Shown: in pieces, positions 57,213 to 64,000 of the stretch | Numbering within the stretch: the stretch's first letter is position 1 | Layout: each line of letters begins with the position of its first letter | NCBI RefSeq assembly: GCF_009725235.1 | Contig: NZ_WJFC01000019.1 | Span: 39,515 to 103,514, forward strand | Direction of reading: 5' to 3' | DNA length: 64,000 nucleotides | From: Scytonema sp. UIC 10036 | GTDB taxonomy: Bacteria; Cyanobacteriota; Cyanobacteriia; Cyanobacteriales; Nostocaceae | Notes under the pieces: generated by a model | Database searches by the model: none | What the model saw: the letters and a program-made list of their open reading frames with translations, nothing else | Told to the model about the DNA's origin: nothing | Translations under genes and position numbers: made by a program

Positions 57213-57319
57213 ACCTTTTTTCTCCCCTGCACAAAGGTTCATCTACTGCATTCGGTGCTTGTCTCAATGGAAAATCTTCAAGATACCTTGCAGTATTGGG
57301 TAAGAATATAATTTGAGTA

Positions 57320-57529
57320 TATGCAAAAAAAATCAGAGAACTAAAAAGCCTGTTACTACAAGCAGGATTTACATATAAACCAGGGAAAGGTAGTCACACT
57401 AACTGGTTTCATCCTTTACTATTAGGTAGAGTTAATCGATCGGGCAAAGATGGAGACGATGCCAGATCTTATCAGGAAAAAGATGTTAAGAATGCAATTG
57501 CAAGGGTAGAAATAATTAGAAAAGCTTAA
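57320..57529 (+). pseudogene. hicA: HicA-like toxin with frame break in an A8 run
   Basis: The frame KKIRELKSLLLQAGFTYKPG followed by KGSHTNWFHPLLLGRV and AIARVEIIRKA is a HicA mRNA-interferase with its active-site His. The only ATG, in ATATGCAAAAAAAATC at 57319-57334, is out of frame by one base across a run of eight A. One added A would give a normal start. It ends 18 bases before hicB. Either the gene is broken or slippage on the A-run allows low expression; a sequencing error in the homopolymer is also possible. Confidence 0.7.
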
Positions 57530-57546
57530 CAGGAGGAAGAACAAGA

Positions 57547-57777
57547 ATGAATTCTCACTACACGATAGTCATTCAATGGTCTAATGAAGATAACTGTTAT
57601 GTCGTTAGTTTTCCCGAATGGGGAGAGTTCTGCCATACTCATGGAGATACCTACTCTGAAGCGCTGAAAAACGCTCAAGAAGTTCTAGAAATGTTAATTG
57701 AAACATCTATAGAAATCGGTGAACCTTTGCCAGAACCAAAAACTCTAGAGCAATCTTTCCAAGTCCAAGTCGCCTAA
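57547..57777 (+). CDS. hicB: HicB antitoxin
   Basis: A 76-aa partner of HicA. YTIVIQWSNEDNCYVVSFPE is the partly degraded RNase H fold typical of HicB, continuing GDTYSEALKNAQEVLEMLIE. The ATG is preceded by AGGAGGAAGAACAAG, a strong ribosome-binding site. There is no added DNA-binding domain. It follows the hicA frame by 18 bases in the usual order. Confidence 0.9.
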   Translation: MNSHYTIVIQWSNEDNCYVVSFPEWGEFCHTHGDTYSEALKNAQEVLEMLIETSIEIGEPLPEPKTLEQSFQVQVA

Positions 57778-57782
57778 AATAG

Positions 57783-57799
57783 GTCGAACTAATAGAAAC
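57783..57799 (+). repeat. Stray degenerate CRISPR repeat half
   Basis: GTCGAACTAATAGAAAC matches the 3' half of the array 3 repeat with one change (AATAG for AATGG). It lies about 870 bases beyond the end of array 3, directly after hicB. It may mark the former distal end of a longer array into which the intervening sequence was inserted. Confidence 0.65.
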
Positions 57800-57966
57800 C
57801 AGGAAGCACAGACCGTAGGGGCGCAAGGCATTGCGCCCCTACAATGTGTCTATTTGTTTCTTGGATGAGCGATCGCTTCGGCGCAAGCTGAAAGAGCGCT
57901 TATCGCTCTCACCATCCTAGCTGTAGCGTGTTATAGTCCGATATACAAGGAATTATGACGGAAAAA

Positions 57967-58173
57967 TTATGTAGGTGAAGCGATCGGTAGTGGTTGATTC
58001 TCTTCAGTCAGCATCTCAACAAAAGCCTCTATGACTTCCTGACCATTTTTAGCCGCTTCCTCATAAGTTCTACCATGGGTATGAAATTGCTGCCAGGGAA
58101 ACTCAGGCAAATGTACTAAGAAAAGTTGATCCTCCTGCGACCATTGAATGACCATGCTGTAGCGATCGCCCAT
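57967..58173 (-). CDS. Solitary HicB-type antitoxin
   Basis: A 68-aa protein with the HicB fold: YSMVIQWSQEDQLFLVHLPE and GRTYEEAAKNGQEVIEAFVE. It resembles but is not a copy of the HicB at 57547. No HicA lies next to it on this strand. Orphan HicB proteins are common in cyanobacteria. Downstream sequence (ATACAAGGAATTATGACGG at 57941) recurs in the flank of array 1. Confidence 0.82.
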   Translation of the reverse strand: MGDRYSMVIQWSQEDQLFLVHLPEFPWQQFHTHGRTYEEAAKNGQEVIEAFVEMLTEENQPLPIASPT

Positions 58174-58249
58174 GCTTCTGGTTCCTCTTTTTCCTTATTT
58201 TGTGCTTTTTCCATCTCTTCCAGCTTTTTCAGCACTCGGAGAATATTTA

Positions 58250-58522
58250 TCAAAGCATAGGTGTAATTATCTCCAGAGTTTCTTTTGATGAAACAACGGG
58301 TATGATATCAAATTCTCCCAAGTCTTGCCACTCCAGCACCCACTGCTGTAAAAGGCGTAAATCATCACATTCCATTAATTGGAAACATCGGTTAAAGTTA
58401 ACCTCAACCCAACTATCGATATACTTTAAGCCCTCTGGCATCATCCGCCCTTTTTCTAAGTATCGACGATAAATTTCTTTAGCCTTACCCTCTCCAAATC
58501 GCTCGACTACCATAAATAACAT
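58250..58522 (-). CDS. DUF3303 protein
   Basis: A 90-aa protein starting at the ATG at 58522 (MLFMVVERFGEG), which has GGAAGAAG upstream; a 14-residue longer frame is unlikely. The family signature is present: KGRMMPEGLKYIDSWVEVN, FQLMECDD and WVLEWQDLGEFDIIPVVSS. DUF3303 proteins are small ferredoxin-like-fold proteins without a known function. It stands alone. Confidence 0.88.
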   Translation of the reverse strand: MLFMVVERFGEGKAKEIYRRYLEKGRMMPEGLKYIDSWVEVNFNRCFQLMECDDLRLLQQWVLEWQDLGEFDIIPVVSSKETLEIITPML

Positions 58523-58570
58523 ACCGTCTTCTTCCTTGATACATCTCAACTGATATTTAATCACCTCATT

Positions 58571-58762
58571 ATGACTTTAAGTCTTAGTAGCGAACAAACT
58601 CTTTACTTACTACTGCTCATTCATTGGTTTGTCGGTGGTATGGCTGCAGTACTTGCTTGGTATAAAGGTCGATCTTTGAGACTGTGGCTGTTTTTAGGTT
58701 TGACTTGCGGTATTGCTGCTTTCCTTGTAGCACTCGTGATGAAGCCAAAACAATCGGTGTGA
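58571..58762 (+). CDS. Small two-span membrane protein
   Basis: A 63-aa protein with two hydrophobic helices (TLYLLLLIHWFVGGMAAVLAW and LWLFLGLTCGIAAFLVALVM) around a short basic loop (YKGRSLR). I do not recognise the family. The start lies 48 bases from the divergent DUF3303 gene. The composition and two-helix pattern support a real gene, with moderate certainty. Confidence 0.55.
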   Translation: MTLSLSSEQTLYLLLLIHWFVGGMAAVLAWYKGRSLRLWLFLGLTCGIAAFLVALVMKPKQSV

Positions 58763-59111
58763 ACCTCAGTACGATCGCAGAGCCTTGCGCCCCTATCCCT
58801 AGCCCTGTCAAGGTGGATAAAAACTTTGGAAAATTAATAGCCCTCTCATTTATTCCCTCTGCGTACTCTGCGTCTCGGCGGTTAAATAATTGACTTTTGA
58901 ACCGCAGAGGCGCAGAGGGCGCAGAGGAGAAAGATGAGGAATTGCTACTTAGTTCTCTACCTCCTAACCACAACCTATTGACTTGACGATGTATCTCTGG
59001 TACATTACGCCGTATTCTATTAAACAAGTGATAAACAATTGAATAACAAAGCAATCGTGCTTAGCTAAGGTTTCTTCACAAGAAACCCCAAAGTTGTGCA
59101 TTGCAAAAGAT
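58763..59111. other. Gap with CTCTGCG palindrome
   Basis: 58855-58935 contains CCCTCTGCGTACTCTGCGTC with its complement AACCGCAGAGGCGCAGAGG, the third full copy of this family. The rest shows nothing recognisable; the promoter of the next gene should be near its right end. Confidence 0.65.
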
Positions 59112-60338
59112 ATGAAAAAATTAAATTCTGCAATAGTCTTACTGATAATTTTAGGCTTATCAGCAAGCATCCGATTGACTAAATCTCTCACAAAAGGCTC
59201 AGCACATTCTTCTGTTACGCAACCATTCCATTCACAAATCTTAAAACCCTCTGTTGAACCTCAAGTCGTTCCCGTTCATGCATCTATCAAAACATCCGAT
59301 CGCAAAACTGTTAAACCGCATCCCACTCCTTCTGAGTTACCGGATTGGGCTATTGCTCGATCGCTGCCTTTTCCCTCCCGTCAAGCAGGGCAAGAAGATT
59401 CAGAAGTGCATTACAATCTCAAAACCCCTCCCAATTTCAAATATAGCCCAAAATTACAAAAAATTGTTAATGAAGCTGTCAATGTTGCTGTTGAGCAAGA
59501 TTTGCCCAGACAGTATATATCGATAACTTTAATAGATGCAAAAACTGGCGAAACGGCGGGATACACACAAGATACCCCCAGGTATCCTGCTAGTGTCATC
59601 AAAATGTTTTGGATGGTTTTGTTGTACGCACAACTGGAACATAATATCTGGGAAAGTGAAGATGACTTTACTCCCTACCTGAGCAAAATGATTAAGGAAT
59701 CTGATAACGAAGCAGCCAGCTTAATTGTTGACTTAATCACAAGTACCCGTTCTAGCCCAACATTAAAGGAAGAAAAATTTAAACCATGGAAATACAAACG
59801 ACAGCAACTCAACCGATTTTTTCAAGAAGCTGGTTACAAAAATATTAACATTATTCAAAAAACCTTTCCCATCTACCATATCAATTTTTTAGAACCAAAA
59901 GGAAGCGAATCTCAATTACTGGGCGATCCAATTCGCAATTGGAATAAAATAACCACAAGACACGCTGCTAGATTGATTTACGAAATTTGTTACGCCAAGC
60001 AAGCTGTTTCTCAACAAGCCAGTTATAAAATGTGTGAATGGCTCAAAAGAGACTTAAACCCGAAAGTTTGGAAAAAAACCATAGATTCAGGTTTTAATCC
60101 TATATGGAGCTTTTTTGGAGAAGGATTATCTAACACTGATGCTCAGCTTTATTCTAAAGCAGGCTGGACATCTATTGCACGGGCGGAAACAGCAATGGTT
60201 GATACAGGGAAAAAAGGAACAACTTACATTTTGGTTGTTTTCTCTGGAACTTCAGCATATGCTGACGATGTTCAAATTTTTCCAAAAATTTCTCGTCTTG
60301 TTTATAAACGCATGATTTCTCGTAGTTCAAAAAAGTAA
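59112..60338 (+). CDS. Serine hydrolase, class A beta-lactamase-like, exported
   Basis: A 408-aa protein from the ATG at 59112 (MKKLNSAIVLLIILGLS), which gives a signal peptide or anchor. After a proline-rich linker comes a penicillin-binding/beta-lactamase fold: SxxK in YPASVIKMFW (Ser161, Lys164), SDN in KESDNEA (197-199) and a KTG-like SKAGWT near the end. The expected location is periplasmic. Such cyanobacterial proteins may act on peptidoglycan or be inactive on antibiotics; substrate is unknown. The next gene begins 9 bases after the stop, so the two are probably co-transcribed. Confidence 0.87.
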   Translation: MKKLNSAIVLLIILGLSASIRLTKSLTKGSAHSSVTQPFHSQILKPSVEPQVVPVHASIKTSDRKTVKPHPTPSELPDWAIARSLPFPSRQAGQEDSEVHYNLKTPPNFKYSPKLQKIVNEAVNVAVEQDLPRQYISITLIDAKTGETAGYTQDTPRYPASVIKMFWMVLLYAQLEHNIWESEDDFTPYLSKMIKESDNEAASLIVDLITSTRSSPTLKEEKFKPWKYKRQQLNRFFQEAGYKNINIIQKTFPIYHINFLEPKGSESQLLGDPIRNWNKITTRHAARLIYEICYAKQAVSQQASYKMCEWLKRDLNPKVWKKTIDSGFNPIWSFFGEGLSNTDAQLYSKAGWTSIARAETAMVDTGKKGTTYILVVFSGTSAYADDVQIFPKISRLVYKRMISRSSKK

Positions 60339-60347
60339 TTGATAATT

Positions 60348-61592
60348 ATGAAAAACAATCCAAATTTTCAAGCTTTATTATCTATTGTTTGCCTTTTTTC
60401 TGGAGGTATTATTTTACTACGTGGCTGTCATTTTGCCAATAACTATGAGAGTGCAAATGTCACAATTCAACCTGCTAACAATCAACAGTTAGTTAATTCT
60501 ACTTCAAAAACCAAAGCTTCTCCAAAAAGAGTCAATCCAAAAGCTGCGATGGAAGTTCAGCCAAAATTGGATGAAGCCAAAGCTGAATATTTAACCAATA
60601 CAGCAAAATTTCTGGCTGGTATACAAGTCGAGAATAGCCCGCTTGCAAAGTTTCAACAAAGTGATACCTGGCGATCGCATCAACAATTTTTTAACAATGC
60701 TTGGACAAAGTTGGAAGTACGACAGTTAGAAAAAGTAAGAAATTGGTCGCAACAAGAACTCAATCAAATTAATGCTACCTCTCCATCTCTATTTTATCCC
60801 TTTAGCGGCCCTGATTTTTTATATGCTTATTCCTTATTTCCAAAGAGCGAGAAATACGTGCTGGTTGGTTTAGAGCCAGTAGGCATTCTTCCCAATCTGT
60901 CAAATCTTTCAGAAAGTCAGCGAAATCTGAAATTGCAGGAAGTGAGAAGTTCTCTTTACGCAATCCTACAATTTAGCTTTTTTATGACTAATGATATGAA
61001 GGTAGATTTAAGAAACCAAGGAGTGTTACCTATTTTGTATGTGTTTCTAGCACGTACTCAAAATCGCATTATCAATTTCCAGTATATCGGATTAGATAAA
61101 AATGCCGATATCCAACAATATAAAAAAGGGATGATTCCTGGAGTAAAAATTGATTTTGTCGCCAAAGGAGAAGAGCGATCGCGTACTTTATATTACTTTT
61201 CCAATGACTTATCCAACTATGGTTTGGAAAGAAAACCAGAATTTAGCCGATTCATCACAAATTTAGGAAAAAAGGTTACTTATTTAAAAGCTGCTTCGTA
61301 TTTAATGTACAATGGAGGATTCTCTAATATGAGAGAGCAAATTTTAGCTGAAAGCAGTCATATCTTGCAAGATGATTCTGGTATGCCTCTCACTGCTTTT
61401 AATCGTTCTAAATGGAATTTAAAGTTTTACGGTTCATATATCAGTCCCATTGGTTTGTTTGCCAATCGCTATCAACCAAGTTTGAGAAAAATCTATCGAA
61501 ATAATAAGAGTATTGAGCCTCTAGATTTTGGGATTGGCTATAAGTATGAAGCGACTAATTCAAATTTGATGTTGGCTGAGGTTATGAATTAG
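60348..61592 (+). CDS. Exported protein of unknown function
   Basis: A 414-aa protein from the ATG at 60348. The N-terminal hydrophobic segment (FQALLSIVCLFSGGIILL) is followed by RGCHF, a poor lipobox, so a signal anchor is as likely as a lipoprotein. A low-complexity linker precedes a globular part with SPSLFYPFSGPDFLYAYSLF, YVLVGLEPVG, RTLYYFSNDLSNYGL and ASYLMYNGGFSNMREQIL. I do not recognise a named domain. It is probably in an operon with the beta-lactamase-fold gene and may act with it at the cell wall. Confidence 0.8.
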   Translation: MKNNPNFQALLSIVCLFSGGIILLRGCHFANNYESANVTIQPANNQQLVNSTSKTKASPKRVNPKAAMEVQPKLDEAKAEYLTNTAKFLAGIQVENSPLAKFQQSDTWRSHQQFFNNAWTKLEVRQLEKVRNWSQQELNQINATSPSLFYPFSGPDFLYAYSLFPKSEKYVLVGLEPVGILPNLSNLSESQRNLKLQEVRSSLYAILQFSFFMTNDMKVDLRNQGVLPILYVFLARTQNRIINFQYIGLDKNADIQQYKKGMIPGVKIDFVAKGEERSRTLYYFSNDLSNYGLERKPEFSRFITNLGKKVTYLKAASYLMYNGGFSNMREQILAESSHILQDDSGMPLTAFNRSKWNLKFYGSYISPIGLFANRYQPSLRKIYRNNKSIEPLDFGIGYKYEATNSNLMLAEVMN

Positions 61593-61889
61593 GCTCAAGG
61601 TTTTGTGACTGGAGGCGGAGCCAATACTTGTCGGTTAAGCCGTTTTTTCCTCCCCTCACAAAGGTGCAACCCCTGCATCCCCTGCTTGTCTCCCGCGACA
61701 ATTTCCTTAACCGAGCAGTATTGGAGGCGGAGCCTCCTACAAGTCATTCCCAGGCTCCGCCTGGGAACGAGAGGGAATGAGGGGTGAATTGAAAAATCTT
61801 ATCATTACATTCGCCTAAAACTTTTCTAACTATGTACGGGCGCAAGGCGTCGCGCCCCTACTAACAACTAACCACCAACCACTAACAAA
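61593..61889. repeat. Repeat-rich gap
   Basis: 61618-61722 is similar to 57190-57300 (CTTGTCGGTTAA, CTCCCCT, CACAAAGGT, GCAGTATTGG in the same order). 61721-61773 is the dispersed palindrome GGAGGCGGAGCCTCC with CCCAGGCTCCGCCTGGG. No gene is seen. Confidence 0.75.
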
Positions 61890-62990
61890 CTAATAATCTA
61901 TCATTGAGAAGTTGAAGGCTGGGTGTTTTCCACCGATTGCTTGGGAAACAATTTTTGGGCAGATTTTTAAACCATTTTGACTGTTGGTAAAAATGACAAT
62001 TCCCGTTTTTAATTCCCTAGAAGCAATGGTGAAACTTTTAAAGGTACCGAGATCGCCCCAATGCCAAAAAAATTTGTTACCTTCTAGTCTTTCTAATCCC
62101 CAACCTAACCCCCAATCTAAAAACTGATTGATTTTAATCTGCGATCGCAACATCTCTTCCAAGCTATCTTGTGTCAGTATGGGGCTATCAACTTTACCAG
62201 AACCCATCATAGCTATGAGGAATTTGGCATAGTCAGTAGCAGTAGTACGTAAACTCCCTGCTGCACTTCCCCGTTTTGGTTGACTCATGGGTATTGGTTT
62301 GCCTTTGCGATCGTGTCCGTCACTTGCTATGCTTTGGTATGCAGTTCGCCACACGAGGCTACTACTGTTCATTTCCAAAGGAGCTAAAATTTGTTGGCGC
62401 AAATACTCATCTATAGGCTGTTGAGTAATGTCTTGTACGACTTTTTGTAAGTAGAGATACCCTTCCCCTGAATAACTAAATTTTGTACCGGGAGGAAATT
62501 TAATGCTCAGAGGGTTGTTACCACTCCAATTGGGAAAACCACTTGTATGAGATAATACCTTACGAATATTAATGAGTTGAATTCTCGCATCGGAAATATA
62601 GGGTTTAGCAGTATATTTTGAGAGAGGAGCATCTAGATCGAGCTTTCCCTGTTCCACCAATTTCAACACGGCATAAGCAAATAAAGGCTTATTTAAGGAA
62701 GCAGCAGCAAATATAGTATTATCACCGACGGGTTTTTTAGTGTATCTATTTCTGACGCCAAAACCACGAGTCCAAAACAATTCTCCATTTTGAATAATAG
62801 CCAGCCCCAAACCAGGAATTAACTCAGCTTCCATGAGTGCGGGAACTTGGGCTTCTAAATGAGCAATGATTTTATCTGCACAGAAAACAGAACGGTTGCG
62901 GTATAGGCTAACCAGACTAAAAGCAGAAAGACTAACGAAAGCCTTTCTGCTGTGGTTGAGAAATTGTCTTCGAGAGAAAACCTTCGGCAT
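61890..62990 (-). CDS. Class C beta-lactamase-fold serine hydrolase, exported
   Basis: A 366-aa protein. The N-terminus FSRRQFLNHSRKAFVSLSAF has a twin-arginine-like motif followed by a hydrophobic stretch, so Tat export is likely. The fold motifs are SxxK in AASLNKPLF (Ser98, Lys101), YSG in KFSYSGEGYLYLQ and HWGDLGTF near the C-terminus. Family members include D-amino-acid peptidases, esterases and class C beta-lactamases. The substrate is unknown. The SDR gene lies upstream on the same strand with 13 bases between, suggesting co-transcription. Confidence 0.88.
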   Translation of the reverse strand: MPKVFSRRQFLNHSRKAFVSLSAFSLVSLYRNRSVFCADKIIAHLEAQVPALMEAELIPGLGLAIIQNGELFWTRGFGVRNRYTKKPVGDNTIFAAASLNKPLFAYAVLKLVEQGKLDLDAPLSKYTAKPYISDARIQLINIRKVLSHTSGFPNWSGNNPLSIKFPPGTKFSYSGEGYLYLQKVVQDITQQPIDEYLRQQILAPLEMNSSSLVWRTAYQSIASDGHDRKGKPIPMSQPKRGSAAGSLRTTATDYAKFLIAMMGSGKVDSPILTQDSLEEMLRSQIKINQFLDWGLGWGLERLEGNKFFWHWGDLGTFKSFTIASRELKTGIVIFTNSQNGLKICPKIVSQAIGGKHPAFNFSMIDY

Positions 62991-63003
62991 TGAGAATTGT
63001 TTG

Positions 63004-63786
63004 CTAAGCTTTCAGCAATGATTCTCCCCCATCAATCCAAACTTCGGTACCGGTAATATGACTCGAAGCATCAGAGGCTAAGAAAAAGGCTAACTGTGCT
63101 ACCTGTTCTGAGGTTCCTGGCTTACCATCAGTTAAAGGAATCTTGCCTTCAGGAAACTCCACAGGTTCTTGAATGTGTTCTAAATCCCTTCTTTGAGTGT
63201 TCTCTTCAATATTAGTTTCAATTGCTCCAGGGCAAATGACATTGACGCGAATGCGATGCTTGGCAAGTTCCAACGCAACCATTTTTGTAAAAGCCACTTG
63301 TGCAGCTTTTGAGCAAGAATACGCAGTTGCACCCGTGTTGCTAAAGATGCGCGTACCGTTGACAGATGAGGTAATGATGACAGAACCGCCCTGCTTTTTC
63401 AAGTAAGGCACGGCATACTTAACTGTCAGGAATGTTCCTTTCAGGTTGACGTTGATAGTCTTATCCCATTCTTCAGGAGACAATTCTTCAATAGATGCCC
63501 ATACACCATTAATGCCAGCGTTAGCAAACACAATATCCAATCTTCCCCACTTATCAACAAGTTCCTGCGTGACTTGTTGCATTTGTTCTGGATTTGAAAT
63601 ATCGGCAACTAAAGGTATTGCTTCACCGTTGTTCTTTTGAATTTCCGCAACAGTTTCTTCGAGTTCTTCCTTTGTGCGTCCCAATGCGCCAACTTTAGCA
63701 CCAGACGAAGCAAATAACTTTGCAGCTGCCTTAGCGATACCTGAACCAGCCCCTGTAATCAGAGCGACTCTACCTGCTAGTTGCAT
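63004..63786 (-). CDS. Short-chain dehydrogenase/reductase
   Basis: A 260-aa classical SDR. The cofactor-binding motif TGAGSGIA (11-18), NAG (89-91), catalytic Ser140/141, Tyr156 and Lys160 (YSCSK) and the C-terminal ASSHITGTEVWIDGG are all present. It uses NAD(P)H to reduce or oxidise a carbonyl/alcohol; the substrate cannot be told from sequence. The arrangement RTKEEL after the second strand hints at NADP preference. It precedes the beta-lactamase-fold gene by 13 bases. Confidence 0.93.
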   Translation of the reverse strand: MQLAGRVALITGAGSGIAKAAAKLFASSGAKVGALGRTKEELEETVAEIQKNNGEAIPLVADISNPEQMQQVTQELVDKWGRLDIVFANAGINGVWASIEELSPEEWDKTINVNLKGTFLTVKYAVPYLKKQGGSVIITSSVNGTRIFSNTGATAYSCSKAAQVAFTKMVALELAKHRIRVNVICPGAIETNIEENTQRRDLEHIQEPVEFPEGKIPLTDGKPGTSEQVAQLAFFLASDASSHITGTEVWIDGGESLLKA

Positions 63787-63895
63787 AAATATTTTTATTT
63801 TTATTACAACAGCTGTGTAACATGAAAAACACTATTTATTCATACTGCTAATGGTAGAAAGCCTTTCTCTATCAATTTACATAGGTAATTACTGT

Positions 63896-64000
63896 CATTA
63901 GCCATTAGCCATTAGCCATACGCCATAAGCCATTAGCCATTTGTCTCCCTTGGCCCCCTTGTCTCCCTTGTCTCCCTTGTTCCCCTTGTCCCCCTTGTCC
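63896..64000. repeat. CCATTAG-type heptamers and CTTGTCTCC repeats
   Basis: Irregular copies of GCCATTA/GCCATAC (63899-63942) are followed by CCCTTGTCTCC repeats to the window edge, complementary in type to the purine-rich run at 27290-27400. Confidence 0.85.

Noticed and set aside
56247..57320. A cas2 or cas6 gene next to cas1
   Set aside because: Only leader, array 3 and a DUF3987 relic are present; neither family was found anywhere in the window.

Overview
The window looks like chromosomal DNA of a filamentous, probably heterocyst-type cyanobacterium. The octamer GCGATCGC (HIP1) recurs throughout. The interspersed palindromes are of a kind common in Nostocales, and the gene families (DICT-GAF kinase, pentapeptide protein, paired bacterial dynamins, HTH-STAND NTPase, type III-B CRISPR with a reverse transcriptase-Cas1) fit that group. 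No rRNA or tRNA gene was recognised. Species cannot be given from the sequence alone.

Layout. 1-6.3 kb is housekeeping: a cut-off sensor kinase, a pentapeptide protein, a two-subunit sodium:solute symporter and argG. 6.5-8.8 kb is an exact-length 1110-bp tandem duplication carrying a gene of unknown function. 8.9-13.6 kb is a twintron: one group II intron nested inside the reverse-transcriptase gene of another. The outer intron sits in a decayed avd gene, the accessory gene of a diversity-generating retroelement (DGR). 13.8-20.5 kb is a four-gene operon (alpha/beta hydrolase, caspase-like protease, MoxR ATPase, vWA-FGE protein) that matches the MoxR-vWA class of NTP-dependent conflict systems. 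The FGE tail ends in codons that look like a DGR variable region, and the avd remnant lies directly downstream in canonical order. 21-22.6 kb is an IscB nuclease with a probable omega RNA. 22.8-27.8 kb holds two dynamin-like GTPases, a small membrane protein and a J-domain protein.

28-57 kb is a CRISPR island. It has three arrays (16, 11 and 6 repeats) with related leaders. A complete Cmr operon (cas10, cmr3, cmr4, cmr5 and a cmr6-cmr1 fusion) ends in a CHAT-SAVED protease, which is probably switched on by cyclic oligoadenylate made by Cas10. A collapsed second copy of the whole operon precedes array 1. An RT-cas1 adaptation gene has been split by an IS607-type element. Rpn-family nuclease genes and their fragments, toxin-antitoxin remnants and an HTH-STAND NTPase fill the gaps. 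No cas2 or cas6 was found here.

57-64 kb carries HicAB-type genes, a DUF3303 protein, two penicillin-binding/beta-lactamase-fold hydrolases, a secreted protein of unknown function and an SDR oxidoreductase.

The common theme is defence and mobile DNA: RNA-guided nucleases, cOA signalling to a protease, a protease/lipase conflict operon with a diversified recognition domain, and several mobile elements that have broken defence genes.
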